Of a DNA stretch of 64,000 nucleotides, positions 19,900-30,676 are shown in pieces. The translations under genes were made by a program, and so were the position numbers. Every line of letters begins with the position of its first letter. Position 1 is the first letter of the stretch. Source of the stretch: Blattamonas nauphoetae (lineage: Eukaryota; Preaxostyla; Oxymonadida). The notes beneath the pieces are model-generated. The model saw nothing but the letters and a program-made list of their open reading frames with translations, did not search any database and was not told the DNA's origin. Location of the stretch: contig JARBJD010000220.1 of NCBI GenBank assembly GCA_033064195.1, positions 62,001 through 126,000 of the forward strand. The letters are read 5' to 3'.

Positions 19900-21760
19900 G
19901 ACGATTTTCAGACACGTTCTGCCATCCGGGGCATGAAGTACTTACAAGCCGTTGAGCGATATTGTGAAATGACGTCGGGAGATGCAGTTCCAGTCTGGTT
20001 CTTGTTCTGTCACATTTTCAGTCGAGTCTCCCAGAATTGTTGTGTGTGCTTGGTGTGATTTGCATTTTCATGTTTTCTTGTTATTTTCTTTGTGATTTTA
20101 TTGATCAGGGAGATCATCAGAAGATGAATTGGATCGCATCTGTCAATCGTCGATTCCCTCCTTCCTTCTCGAATGGATGATCATCCCAAATAACAACACT
20201 TTGATCACTGAAGTCTGTCCTCCTCCACATTCCCATCATTTTGTCCAGATCGGAAATTGTCTTCTTTTGATGACATCCTCTCTTCGATCTTCTTCCATCT
20301 TCCTCGCTCACCACAAACCCAAATTTCTTGCATTCATCAATCATTGTCTGAATCCAATGTTCTCTCTTCTCTATTCCTCACTTCTCCCCCAACTGTGTCT
20401 CTCCCCACATCCCCAAATCTCCAAACTGCCGCTCAAAGTGCTCTCCAGACAAGCAGGCATCGCGTATCAAATACACGCTTTCCTCCAAACACTCGAAATC
20501 CCGTCTGTCTCGACTGAAAGCTGGTCGAAGCCAGACACGTTCGTCGGACGGCTGTGTGGAATGCTGACTGAACATGTCTCACAAATTAGGTCACTCTTCA
20601 CCGAATCCACACCAAACGATCCAACCATCTCTTCTCTCTCCACCACACTACCCGAAGACTCCCCGCTTCTCTTCAGAAACGCTGTGTTGGAAATGCTCTG
20701 TGAAGGATTCTCGCTCATCTGGAATCTCCTCGTCGGCTCGAACCATATTGTTGAAGAAGTCTGTCTTTTGTCTCACATCATCATCCAGAGTCTCATCACC
20801 TGTGACTTTGCTCCTCTTCTGAAAGCAACCATCGTCACCTGTCTCGATCTGCTTGATCTCACCAAAAGTGGATTAAATTGTGTTCCTCCAGACCACACTG
20901 ATCTGCTGGTCAAGATCATCGACAGCTCGTGGAAATCAACAACTCGCTGTCTCATGGGCGGTAACTCGACACTATCTCAGCTCGTCGGAAACACATTCTC
21001 CGATGCTACAGAGCTGTGCTCTCTTTTGGAGCGGACATCTCGCCATTCGCCGCCCACATGTCCCGCTCATCTCGGAATGATCGCCATCCTCCGTTCCAAA
21101 CTCCCATTCCTGGTTCCTCGAACAGTGGAGGAGAAACTGGTCATCCGAGTGATCAACGCATCCAATCCGACAACAGTTCCACCAACACATGGATGGTTTC
21201 ACACGTATCTCATCAATTCTGTTGAACAGCTGATGAGAAGACAACGACACGCCAAACTGCACAAAGAAGAGTGGAACAGAACCCGAATGTCACAGTTTCA
21301 ACACGTGTTGAAGCCAGCCCAGCAGTATCTGCTATTCATTCTTCAGCGAGAGGAGTTCATTCCGAACGACAGCTCAAGCGACAAAGATCTGCCAACTCAA
21401 ATTGCGAATCTGCTGATGCACACAATTCTGCTCGAGAGGGATCTATTTGAATATGGTGAGATTGTGGAGACAGGAAGAGAGGAGTGGGAAGTGGGGTGGT
21501 TGGTGGAGACGAGTAGCCAGAGGTCTCTCGCACAGAGACTGAAGTCGATTGGAGAAGATGACGAGAGGATGAAAAGGGACGAGAAGAAAAGATGGAAGAA
21601 GAGAGTGGTGAGGCGAAGAGAAGCAGGACATGAAGATGCAGTGGAAGGATGGTTGATGAAGCAAGATCGTGGAAATCGAATGATGATTTTGAAATATCTT
21701 GAATATGAGGGAGAGGAGAGTGGGATGAACACGCAATACGGGAAGGATAGATGGAGATGA
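19900..21760 (+). CDS. Large helical-repeat (ARM-like) protein, spliced
   Basis: The main exon (20,109-21,760) encodes about 550 residues, ending at TGA. A GT-AG intron at 20,042-20,108 (67 bases) joins it in phase to an upstream exon that begins after a TTTTCACAG acceptor at about 19,899 and encodes DDFQTRSAIRGMKYLQAVE. A perfect GTAAGT donor at 19,781 suggests another exon further left, not resolved. The protein is dominated by Leu-rich amphipathic helices (for example LLKATIVTCLDLLDLT), compatible with an ARM/HEAT fold. The C-terminal 90 residues are highly charged (ERMKRDEKKRWKKRVVRR). There is no signal peptide. It is not the same family as the 350-residue proteins. Its function is unknown. 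Confidence 0.7.
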
Positions 21761-21769
21761 CAGATTAGA

Positions 21770-22240
21770 GTACGGATGCGTTTGTTCTACTCATCCCGCA
21801 AGCAGCGTATACGAATGTTGGTGGGACACACTGGCCTCCTTACAATCGAGCTCAGGACGATCCGGATTATGCGAAGAAATGCGACGAAGCGGACAAAGCA
21901 GAAGGGAAAGACTGGAACACGCCGAATGACGTCCAACTCTATCAACAAGGACTGTCAGGCGAACACAGAAATGGAGATTGCCCACACCGAATCATCCAGA
22001 AACGAAGAAATCTCCACCGAACATTGCACTGGAAAAGATACTAAATTGATCTGACCCTTGTTCAGTCTTTTCAATTGTTTAAGACACTTTTTATCTGTCT
22101 TGGACAATCACTTCACCTTGGTCTGTCAGATTGATGATATTTTCGATGTCGAAGGGAACTCTGAGTGACACAATTTGATGAACATACAAAATATGGGCTT
22201 CTCAAATCCCCTCTCGACCTTGATCAACTCTTCATCCAAG
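21770..22240. other. Intergenic, no gene seen
   Basis: Short frames only. At 22,049 it contains TGATCTGACCCTTGTT, close to TGATCTAACCCTTGTT of the DIRS repeat and to GATCTGACCCTT near the hAT-like right end (15,608), but no element end is attached. Confidence 0.45.
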
Positions 22241-22243
22241 TGA

Positions 22244-23674
22244 ATGATTCTTCTTGTCCTTACAACATTCATTTTCTCGATCGACGGTGATACTATCTTC
22301 CTTGAATTCGGAGGTTTGAACAAGACGTGTTTAACTCCCGATACAGCGTGTCATTCACTTGACCAAGCTGTGAAGCACGCAAATTGGGAAAACGTCACCG
22401 ACATCGTGATTCAAGGTCACGCGGAACTGATTGGGGAAGTTATCTTCGATTCGAGTGCCGATAAATTCAAAAAGACGACACCTGGAGATGTTTCATTCGC
22501 TTTGGTTCGTGGAAAGCATGTCCTCAGCTCCAACACTGATGAATACGGTCTGACTGGCCTGGGAACAATAAAAATCAAAGGCACAAGCAGTACAAAGATG
22601 ACTCTCATCCTCGCCACTTCCAATGTCTACCCTGAAGACGTTTCCTTTTCCATATCATCTTCAAGAACTCCAGGCGGGATAAAGAAGGAGTATGTGTTTC
22701 GTGTGGAACAATATGGTGTTCTTGAACTGAAGACCCCGCTTATTTTACAACCACTTCAACTCCCGTCAACCACGACATTCACGAAGCTGACATCGAAATT
22801 CGAGACCGAATCATGGGACCAAAAGTCTGCAGCGATCATTGTGGAGAACGGGACGATAATCGCAACGAACGATGTGGTAGTGAATGACCCAGAACTTGGT
22901 GTTCTCATTCTGAAAGACGTTGACATCACAAAATCCAAGGTTTCGATCTCACAGGGATTTGCTACCTCATCCCACAGCCTTGTCCCGAAGGGGATTGTGT
23001 GTTCGATCCCAGAGAATGCCACGGACACATTCAAAATCACAATTTATGATTCTGGCAAGCAAATCAAGAATTCGAGTGATGATCTTGTTGGAATCGACCT
23101 ATATCCACTCGACCTTCATCTTTCTGGGAAATGTGCTGCGTATGATTTTAGGGATATCGACAAGAAGTTTCCTCTGAACAACACAGACATGACAAACATC
23201 TCCAAAACTGCCTTTGTTTTCCCCGAAGTGACACTCTCTCGCTCGAACCTCAAATTGCCCACGAAGCTTTACGGAACATCGAATGACCTTGGCAACTATC
23301 TTCTTGCTGAATTCTCCTCCCGAACCAACTCCCTGGGAGTCGCTGCTCTTCGCCGTCTGAAAGTGAGCATTGCCCCTCGCTATCACACCGAAGATGCCGA
23401 TGACAAGCTCATTCGCTGGGATGAGATGACGTGGTACGTTGGTCTTCTCGGCATGTACAGAGGGAACGGAGGAGTTGAAATCACACAATCAGGACAGTCA
23501 GACTACGCTGTGGCAGCTGTTCCTCGATCAAATGTGGGGATCAGTGGGGAATACACAGTGAAGATGGAGTTTGGGGACCAGGTGAGATATGTCGGGTGTT
23601 TGTATTCTGGAGCACGAAAGACAGTTGCCATCACATCGCTTGCTCTTCTGCTCGCTCTCCTGCTTGGTTTCTAA
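22244..23674 (+). CDS. Secreted, probably GPI-anchored surface glycoprotein
   Basis: ATG at 22,244, 476 residues, stop TAA. The N-terminus MILLVLTTFIFSIDG is a signal peptide with likely cleavage near residue 15. The extreme C-terminus, a small-residue site (YSGARK) followed by TVAITSLALLLALLLGF with no charged tail, is the classic pattern of a GPI-attachment signal. The ectodomain has many N-glycosylation sequons (for example ENVT, ENGT, ENAT, KNSS, LNNT) and a beta-rich composition, with a CLTPDTACHSLDQAVKHA block at the front that recalls the start of beta-helix surface proteins. No enzyme motif is seen. It probably sits on the cell surface. The start is supported by the signal peptide. 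Confidence 0.8.
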   Translation: MILLVLTTFIFSIDGDTIFLEFGGLNKTCLTPDTACHSLDQAVKHANWENVTDIVIQGHAELIGEVIFDSSADKFKKTTPGDVSFALVRGKHVLSSNTDEYGLTGLGTIKIKGTSSTKMTLILATSNVYPEDVSFSISSSRTPGGIKKEYVFRVEQYGVLELKTPLILQPLQLPSTTTFTKLTSKFETESWDQKSAAIIVENGTIIATNDVVVNDPELGVLILKDVDITKSKVSISQGFATSSHSLVPKGIVCSIPENATDTFKITIYDSGKQIKNSSDDLVGIDLYPLDLHLSGKCAAYDFRDIDKKFPLNNTDMTNISKTAFVFPEVTLSRSNLKLPTKLYGTSNDLGNYLLAEFSSRTNSLGVAALRRLKVSIAPRYHTEDADDKLIRWDEMTWYVGLLGMYRGNGGVEITQSGQSDYAVAAVPRSNVGISGEYTVKMEFGDQVRYVGCLYSGARKTVAITSLALLLALLLGF

Positions 23675-23899
23675 GACAATCGCATCCATGAAGGTTGAAC
23701 ATCTCTGACACGAAATTATCTTTTCTTACAGACTCCTTTTGTCGACCTCATTTCTCTGATCCATAGTTTCTGTTTTTGGTCACGTGTCGTGAAATGATTT
23801 CGACACTGAACATCTTCTTTGAATGGCACTAATTGTGGTTGTGAAATGAGTGAACGACAGAATGAAGAATGAAAACAGAAAGAACAGAAAGCGTTGTGG

Positions 23900-25267
23900 T
23901 TATGCTTCGTCCATCCGAATCTCTGTCTCTCCCCCACTCACCTGAGGCTCAGCCACAACTTCCACTGACTCAATCGACACAGCATCACCAGCTCCACAAA
24001 GCCGAATTGCGAATCGGAAGGGGACAGGAATGCGAGAGAAGAAGGTGTGCTGTGTCTGTCCATCCTGGCTCAGTCGCAGTGTCCTCTTCCCGTCTCGCCC
24101 ATCTGCCTCCAACACCACTCGCTGGCCTCCTCTCCCAGCTGCACACGCTGATCCAGATTGGACAGTATTGTTGTTTTGGCGAGCATTTCGATTGTTTGAT
24201 TCCACATTCCATCCAGCTCCACCCACAAGATCCACAAAATACGATCCGCTTTTCACTGTCGCAGTCTGAGCAGATGCAACGATGCCGATTCGATGACTGG
24301 CTGTGATTTTCTGGAAAGTGAAAGTGAATCTGACGACAACGTTCCCAAACTCGGCGGAGAGGAGAGTGTGATACCCATTGTTGTTGTTGAGAGTGAAGAC
24401 TGAACCACTCAGCGAGTATCCATCTGCTGGGAACCATTCGATTGCTGCTGCTCCCACTTTGCTCTGTCGCTTCATCTCTTCCTTCCTTCTCGCCTCTTCT
24501 CTTTTTCTCTCCTCTTCCCTCCTCCTCTCCCTCTCCTCTCCTTCTTCGATGAATCGCTTGTGTTGCTCCGCCTGCTTGTTCAACTCAGCCATCTTCAACT
24601 CGTGCTCCTTCTTTCGTTCTTCCTCTCTCTTCTTCATTTCTCTCTTCATTTCTTCCTTGAGCGTTTCCATCTCTTCCCTCATCTTCTTCATTTCTTCTCG
24701 CTCTGCCTTTCTCTCTTCCTCCATCGCTCTCCTCTCCCCACTGACATCCACCCCAATCACACCCACTTCTTTCCGTCCTCCAGACAGCACATGCGGGAAA
24801 TGAACTGCCAGAATCCATCCAGCTTGTCCTGTCACTTCCACATCCACATCCGCCGAGCTCTCATTCTCTTCCGACTCCCGAGCTGAGCACAGTCCGAGCA
24901 GCGTGTTTTCCATCAAGTCCAGCGCTGATTGGCACCGACTCCCCAAACTCCATCTATCTCGACTCTCTTCCTCGTTCTGTCCTGCCTGTCCTGGTTTCTT
25001 CCCTGATTTCTCTTTCTGCTTCTCTTTCTCTTTCTGTTCATGTTCTTGTTTCTGTGCTGATCGAAGAGCTCCTTTCAGTCCAACACACAACTTCTCCACA
25101 ACTCGAAGCAGACCCAAAACTTTCCCGACTTCCTTCCCAACTTCCTTCGCACCCTCCACACACGAGCACACCTTCTCCACCACTCCCCCACTCAGCACTC
25201 CCTCCACATCCCCACACGACAGACTCGAGTCACACACCAGCCTGATCAAGAACACATAAGAAAACAA
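23900..25267 (-). CDS. Coiled-coil protein with C-terminal SPRY/B30.2-like domain (3' exon)
   Basis: The reverse-strand open frame covers about 450 residues and ends at TAA near 23,900. Order: an N-terminal helical part (VCSCVEGAKEVGKEVG), a Lys/Glu/Gln linker, a long coiled coil of Glu/Lys/Arg heptads at about residues 185-275, then a beta-rich SPRY-like domain with TLNNNNGYHTLLSAEFG, GQRVVLEADGRDGKRTLRLS and a closing IESVEVV. SPRY domains bind partner proteins. The upstream edge is an intron acceptor (TTGATCAG) near 25,245, and likely exons continue to about 25,730 (MKEVGEMGLRMGF, then VASSVLTLVVGCVLHPK) through short introns with good GTGAGT-type donors. The SPRY domain is duplicated as a fragment at 5,545-5,790. 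Confidence 0.7.
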   Translation of the reverse strand: MFSYVFLIRLVCDSSLSCGDVEGVLSGGVVEKVCSCVEGAKEVGKEVGKVLGLLRVVEKLCVGLKGALRSAQKQEHEQKEKEKQKEKSGKKPGQAGQNEEESRDRWSLGSRCQSALDLMENTLLGLCSARESEENESSADVDVEVTGQAGWILAVHFPHVLSGGRKEVGVIGVDVSGERRAMEEERKAEREEMKKMREEMETLKEEMKREMKKREEERKKEHELKMAELNKQAEQHKRFIEEGEERERRREEERKREEARRKEEMKRQSKVGAAAIEWFPADGYSLSGSVFTLNNNNGYHTLLSAEFGNVVVRFTFTFQKITASHRIGIVASAQTATVKSGSYFVDLVGGAGWNVESNNRNARQNNNTVQSGSACAAGRGGQRVVLEADGRDGKRTLRLSQDGQTQHTFFSRIPVPFRFAIRLCGAGDAVSIESVEVVAEPQVSGGETEIRMDEA

Positions 25268-25739
25268 AAGAAGACAACGGACAAGATGAGAAAGAGAAGA
25301 GAGGCAGACCCAACAGCGTGTGTCGCGGGCACAGACAGAGTGGGATCAGCGTGCTGCAAAAAAACAACACAACAGAAACGACGAGAAGAGATGAAGGAGG
25401 AGAGAGGCAGACGTGGGTGAGAGAGAGGAGCGAGGGAAGCAGGTCGCTCATCTTCTTCCGCTTTGGATGCAACACACACCCCACAACCAGAGTCAGCACA
25501 CTCGACGCCACGTTCTGCCACAACAATCACACAACATTCACACAAACAGGAGAAAGACGAAGAAAGAGGAAGAAAGAGGAGGAAGGAAGGAAGACAAACG
25601 AACAAGAACGGCGAGCATTCACTTCCCAATGTCACACACAATTCACTCACAAATCCCATCCGCAATCCCATCTCCCCTACTTCCTTCATTGTCTCTCCAT
25701 TTTCATCTGCATCAACCCAGAACAGCACAGAAACAATCA

Positions 25740-26280
25740 GAAAGATGGAAGAGAGAGGAGTTCAAATGAAAAGCGAAGTACCGAATGAAAAATATTCCAA
25801 GCACGAAATAAAAAAAGATCATTCATTTTCAGACCTTCTTCAATCTTGTTCTGCACTTCGTGTAAGGTCGAAACTTTCTCCTTTTCTGTTCCACTTCGAT
25901 ATGCTTGCACTGTTCGCGAGAAGAATGATTGCTGTGAATATCATCAGGTGGATGTTGGAAAAGGGAGATAGAATGATACTTATTGGGTTGTCTGACGAAT
26001 AAAGGCATCGAGATTGTCCAAAAACAACAAAACGAATAAGTCGAACTAAGAGAGGAAAACGGGATCCAAACCAGCTTATTGGATGGTACACTTGATGTGC
26101 CATGTGATGAAATATCGTTCGATGATGGTGCGGTTAACATCTCAGATTTAAACTAGATCAAGCCATCACAAAAAGTTGTGATTCTCTGCATTTGTGAAAG
26201 GCACAAATCGAGCACACGATTACAGAGTTTATCGGGAGGGATCACAGCTGACATTATTGGTCTCTCAAACCATACAAATC
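25740..26280. other. Intergenic, no gene seen
   Basis: Short frames only. It separates the SPRY gene from the surface-protein fragment. Confidence 0.4.
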
Positions 26281-26281
26281 G

Positions 26282-26967
26282 TCAAGAATTGTGAGATAAA
26301 CCTCCGGATCTCTCATGACGAGTGGACAAATCAGCCAGCGAAACAAGAGGTCGATTAAAGAAGATAATACCCTTCCGAACTCCAAAATCGTACGACACCA
26401 GACTTGTGCTGAACGAGTTCGTGTGACAATCCGAAATTCGCCCCATCACCTCAGCCAGCGACCCACAGCCAGAGGAGAGATACACGTCACTTCCCGACGG
26501 CGCGGAACTGTCGATGAACTGCACAGACTCCATCTCGAGCGCGGAATGCTTGAGACACAGACACCCGCCGTACCCGCTCGCGTGGGTGATGACACACTCC
26601 ATGAACACGCAATCGCTGATCGAGGTTGTCGTCGTCGATGTCACACACACAGCTCCGGAGAATGCTGATTGTGCCGATGTGGTCATTCTGTAGAAGAAGC
26701 AGCGGGCGATGGAGAGGCGGGAGGAGGACAAGTCTGAAGAGCTGCCCCGTAGTCAGCCGCCACGCAATCCACAAAAGAGCAGAGTGTGATCGCCAGGCTT
26801 CCGTGGCCTGTCGAGCTGCTTTGGACGAAAAGCGCGCCTCCATTCAGCCCTTCGATGGATGGTGCGGAAGGAGCACTCGCTGAGCCAACACTCCCAAATG
26901 TGTTGATGTTCAGACACCCTGTTCCATGCAAATGCGATGTGCTCAACGTCACTTCGGTCCCAAACAA
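26282..26967 (-). pseudogene. Fragment of a beta-helix surface protein gene, frameshifted
   Basis: Reverse-strand frames 26,683-26,967 and 26,282-26,731 give NGGALFVQSSSTGHG, LCSFVDCVAADYGAAL, ISDCVFMECVITHASGYGG and MESVQFIDSSAPSGSDVY. These are the repeats of parallel beta-helix proteins (F-xx-C...GGA) seen in full in the gene at 32,899-36,756. The frame changes near 26,700. It has no start, signal peptide or membrane segment. Its GC content is higher than that of its neighbours. Confidence 0.65.
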
Positions 26968-27003
26968 CTTTTGGGAAAGGCCAGTCGGAAGGCCAAGTTG
27001 TGA

Positions 27004-27993
27004 TTAGAAGGTGCCTAATCCACGAATCAGGCGACGTTCAGAAATATTAGGTTGATGTAGCACGTGGAGCTCGATCTCATCAGAAATCCCTTCTTCCTTC
27101 AGTTGAACCAGAATCTGTCTTCCTCGATTCCAAACAGCTGGATCGGATTTCGGCCACTTTTTCATTGCGGGTAGAACCCAGTTAATGAACATGAGTGTGA
27201 TTCTGTCCGTCTCGAAGAAAATGAGACTGTCAGTGTAAGTCAGGGCAAACGACGAAGACAGTCCCAATTGTGACATCGGTGCCACGAACGGGAAGTGGGT
27301 GGCAAGCACTCCGAGCAGCCAGGCGAAATCGGTGGAAGCGTCAGTGTCTTCAAATCGGTGTCGCTGTTGAAAAATAAAATTCAGAAACCGTTGAATTGGA
27401 CGCAAAAAATGGTCAGTCATTATTTGATTGAAGGCGGCCCCAGTAGGTTGATTTGGTCCGTAGAAAACGATGCGTCTTCCTTTGGGCATGTTCAGCAGGA
27501 AAAGGCCCACGATCTTCATCAGAAAATAGTTGGGATGAGGTGTGAGATGGATTTCATTGAAATAAAAGGCGTTTGGGAGGAATTCAAAGAACCCTGACGT
27601 CATAAAATAGATGTATTCGTAACCGGAGAGATATCTTGCAAAGTGAGTCAGAAACGAGAGTGTGGACAGTATAATTGCTTCATTGGAAGATGTCAGGAGC
27701 AGAACGAGAGATTCAACGAAACCAGTGCAGGATCCATCTGGAGTTGGAGCAAGTTCGAAGAGGATCTGGTTTGCGGGCAATGATACGAAAAAGTGAGACT
27801 CGATCCACTCCAAAAGAGCACACGCCTTTTGTGTTGCTGCATCATCCAGTTCGCTTCTATTTTTAAGACAGGCAACGAGTGAGAGAAAGAAGCGCGAGGT
27901 TTGTTTGATTGGGAGTATATTATTGGGGTTAAATCTCAGAAACAAGCGGTTTGAATCGCGATGTCGATTTTCTGAGAATGAGGAGTTTCCCAT
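27004..27993 (-). CDS. Divergent HEAT/ARM-like family member (copy 8), intact
   Basis: The reverse-strand ATG at 27,993 gives 329 residues and a TAA stop. An in-frame GTG at 28,059 would add 22 residues, but the ATG is preferred. Family blocks are diverged yet ordered: FFLSLVACLKNRSELDDAA, TGFVESLVLLLTSSNEA, IQRFLNFIFQQRHRF (for SQFLMFLISNRNI), LSSSFALTYTDSLIFFE and RGRQILVQLKEEGISDEIE. It shares its C-terminal style with the fragment at 5,958-6,323, so these two form a subfamily. It is complete, with no frame damage. Its function is unknown. Confidence 0.75.
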   Translation of the reverse strand: MGNSSFSENRHRDSNRLFLRFNPNNILPIKQTSRFFLSLVACLKNRSELDDAATQKACALLEWIESHFFVSLPANQILFELAPTPDGSCTGFVESLVLLLTSSNEAIILSTLSFLTHFARYLSGYEYIYFMTSGFFEFLPNAFYFNEIHLTPHPNYFLMKIVGLFLLNMPKGRRIVFYGPNQPTGAAFNQIMTDHFLRPIQRFLNFIFQQRHRFEDTDASTDFAWLLGVLATHFPFVAPMSQLGLSSSFALTYTDSLIFFETDRITLMFINWVLPAMKKWPKSDPAVWNRGRQILVQLKEEGISDEIELHVLHQPNISERRLIRGLGTF

Positions 27994-28069
27994 GGTCGAT
28001 GTTGATAGAATCGTGTTGGATTGATCACAGGACCCAATACATTTTGATTCACATTTCACCTCAACCTAT

Positions 28070-28900
28070 TATTCCTCTCTCAACCTCATTTTTGACTCTT
28101 TTCTCTCCTTTCACAATCTGAGCCTTGTCCTCACATCCTGTCATTTCCCCAGAACCTCCTTGACTCCTGCAGCGCGAACTCCGTTTTTAAGCAGCGGGAC
28201 GATTTTGAGGATGTCACCATGTGCATCAATTGCTTCAGTTCAGAGATATAAGCAATTGTGTTCAAGAAAATGGCGGTTAGATTCTTAAATAGGGTACCAG
28301 AGAGACAGCGATTCTTCGAATGAAAACTCAACAATATCACTTGAAAATCAAGTAATATTACCACCCCATCATTTGTGGGGGATCAGTGGTCTGTTCTGTG
28401 TTTCTATGCCGGCGAGTGACAGCCTGGGCACAGTCGATTTGTTCGAACTCGGATTGTGGCGTTCCTCACTCGGATATGACAGTGTGAAGGTGTTTGATGT
28501 TGATCTTTCGATTATTCTGAGAGAGGAACAATGAGAGAGGTGAGAATGACGAATACGAACAGGAGAAAGAGAGGACAACTAAACAGTTTGTCAATTGAAA
28601 CACACACCATTCTATCCCAAAATTGGGTCAATTTTGGTGTGAGGTGCTTTCTTTTGTTTTGTGACGAGGCAATCAGCACACTGAGTCCCGCGAGATCACC
28701 GCTTTCCTCGGTTCGATCTTCTGCGTCTCAAAAGTCATTGCTCAGTTTCAACGGGAGACTTCCTTCCCAAAAGGGAACCCATCTTTGTTCTCATCACGAT
28801 ATTCCAGATTTTCACAATAATCTGACTTATCTTTTGCATTCTGGACGATGAATACGGATCGAATCGGGCGATTGGAGTTCTAATGCAAATTCTCGTATCC
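28070..28900. other. Intergenic, no gene seen
   Basis: Only short frames. An imperfect palindrome AATATCACTTG...CAAGTAATATT lies at about 28,333-28,360. No further feature is seen. Confidence 0.45.
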
Positions 28901-29199
28901 GAACGAGAATTTCATCGTTTCCCATCACAATCCGGCTGGAAATCAAACAAAGACGGTTTAGAAGGACAACCTCTTCTGTGTTTGGCTGAAAGTGAGGAGC
29001 GACTATTCGTCGTCATGGTGAACCTATCCAGACGATGAGAACCAAAATCCTTTTTGTTTGCTGGTGTGGGGGAACGAGAGAAAATGGGGGCGAAGGGATA
29101 AAAGATTAATGGAAGAGTGAGGAGAATGAAGAAAGTGAGAAGAAACTGTCGATGGGAGAACAAGAACAATATCAGAAATGTTCGAGCACACCTCAAACA

Positions 29200-29560
29200 T
29201 ATCATGGATGGCTGTAGAATGGCGGGAGCGAGGGGCCCATCCCATTTTGACGAGAGAAACGAGACGTGTTGTTGAGATGGTCCAAAAGTCGAGATTGGGA
29301 AAGATAATCTGGTCATAATGTTCCATTCAGTAACGCCAGGAATTGTTTGGAGAGAGGACGGTTAATGATTTGACATTCAAAGACAACAGCGTTGAGAACG
29401 ACGAACCCAAAAAATGAAACCATTTCTGGACTGTTGGAGACGATCCCACACTCTTTTAGTCGGCAACAGCAATCAGCGTATTCCCAACATCCGATGAGAG
29501 TGGGTGGAATCATTGTAGAATGATTCGAGAGAGTTTGCGTCGACGCGTCATTTGAGATGT
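29200..29560 (-). repeat. Conserved 3' flank of the multigene family (copy 6)
   Basis: Inverted relative to 16,674-17,030. It contains GATAATCT and CCAAAAGTCGAGATTGGG as complements of the shared blocks and ends at the stop side of the gene to the right. Confidence 0.7.
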
Positions 29561-29566
29561 AATGAA

Positions 29567-30630
29567 TCACATTCTCATCACGTTCGATCCCAGAAATTGT
29601 GATATGTAGTGACACTCTTTCACAATTCTGACGTCATAATATCCATCCTTAGCGAGTTGCTCCATCTGCTCGATGAAGCTTTCGAATCCTTCCAAAAACA
29701 GTGCTTGGATGATCCGTTTCCCAGATTGTGCTATTTCTGGACTTTCTTTCTTCCAATCATCCGGTGAATTGTTGATGGTGATGAGAGTCGTCCAGAGACA
29801 ACCGTCGTTTTCTCCAGATGGAAGACAACTTGAGAATGTTGTCACAATTGGAGAAGCAAGAACGACCTCCAATGTTGGGAGATGATATGGACCAATTTCA
29901 AGGAGTGTGCTCAACAGAACCATGAAGGACTTGAGTAAGTCTTCATTGAAGATGTGCCGATTCGAGATCAGAAACATCAGAAATTGAGACGATGGAAGGA
30001 CGACCTTCTGAAAGATCATTTCACGATGAGGCTACCAGTGACGATGGCGATGAGATAGTCGAACAGTTTTTCATTTTCCGATATTAGTAATGTGTGAGGT
30101 TGAACAATCGCTAAGACATTGGGGACGAGATCTGATTTCACGAGAGGAAGTATCGTAGTGTGAGAGGAAAAGCACATTGTGTGGTGGAGGAATGATAGCG
30201 CTGCAGTTACGACAGTCGAGTTTGGAGTAGACAACAGAGTGAGAATACTCTCAAGGAAGCCAGAGGTTGATCCGGATAAGGAGGGAACGAAGTTAATAAC
30301 GAGTTTTCCTGCGAAATCTGCGTAGACCAGATCCTTTTGGAGGCTCTTCAGCAAATGGACAGCATTGTCTTGGAGGGCATCATCAAATGGATATTTCTCC
30401 TTCATAAGGGAAACCAGCGAACAGAAAACCCTTGATTTCTCTTCGGATGATAATTCTGAGTTCGGGTGGAAATGCAGAAAAGGGTCTTGAAATGTGTCCA
30501 CTGTTGAAGGTGATTCCGGTGAGTCAACCAGACAGGCATCACTTGATGTGTTTAAGGCAACACATACTTTGTTCATTGAAAGAGAGAATGATCGTCCCAT
30601 CGTTCTTTCTCTCAGACAATCGAGCTTCAA
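29567..30630 (-). pseudogene. HEAT/ARM-like family copy 6, one internal deletion
   Basis: The reverse-strand N-terminal frame starts at MNKVCVALN (about 30,576) and carries FQDPFLHFHPNS through PHTLLISENEKLF to GSLIVK then a stop near 30,016. The second frame resumes at REMIFQKVVLPSSQF and runs to FLGSNVMRM. Against the copy at 31,593-32,591, 64 bases are missing immediately before ATCGTGAAATGATC, shifting the frame. Otherwise both halves are well conserved, so the break is recent. It forms, with 31,593-32,591, the inverted counterpart of the module at 15,700-18,712. Confidence 0.75.
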
Positions 30631-30676
30631 ATCGGTTCAATTCACAAATTTGTCGTAGAAATGTTATCAAGATGAA

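Noticed and set aside
24378-25259. Plus-strand Ser/Leu/Phe-rich frames opposite the coiled-coil gene
   Set aside because: Antisense of a Glu/Lys coiled coil always reads Ser/Phe/Leu; these are shadows.
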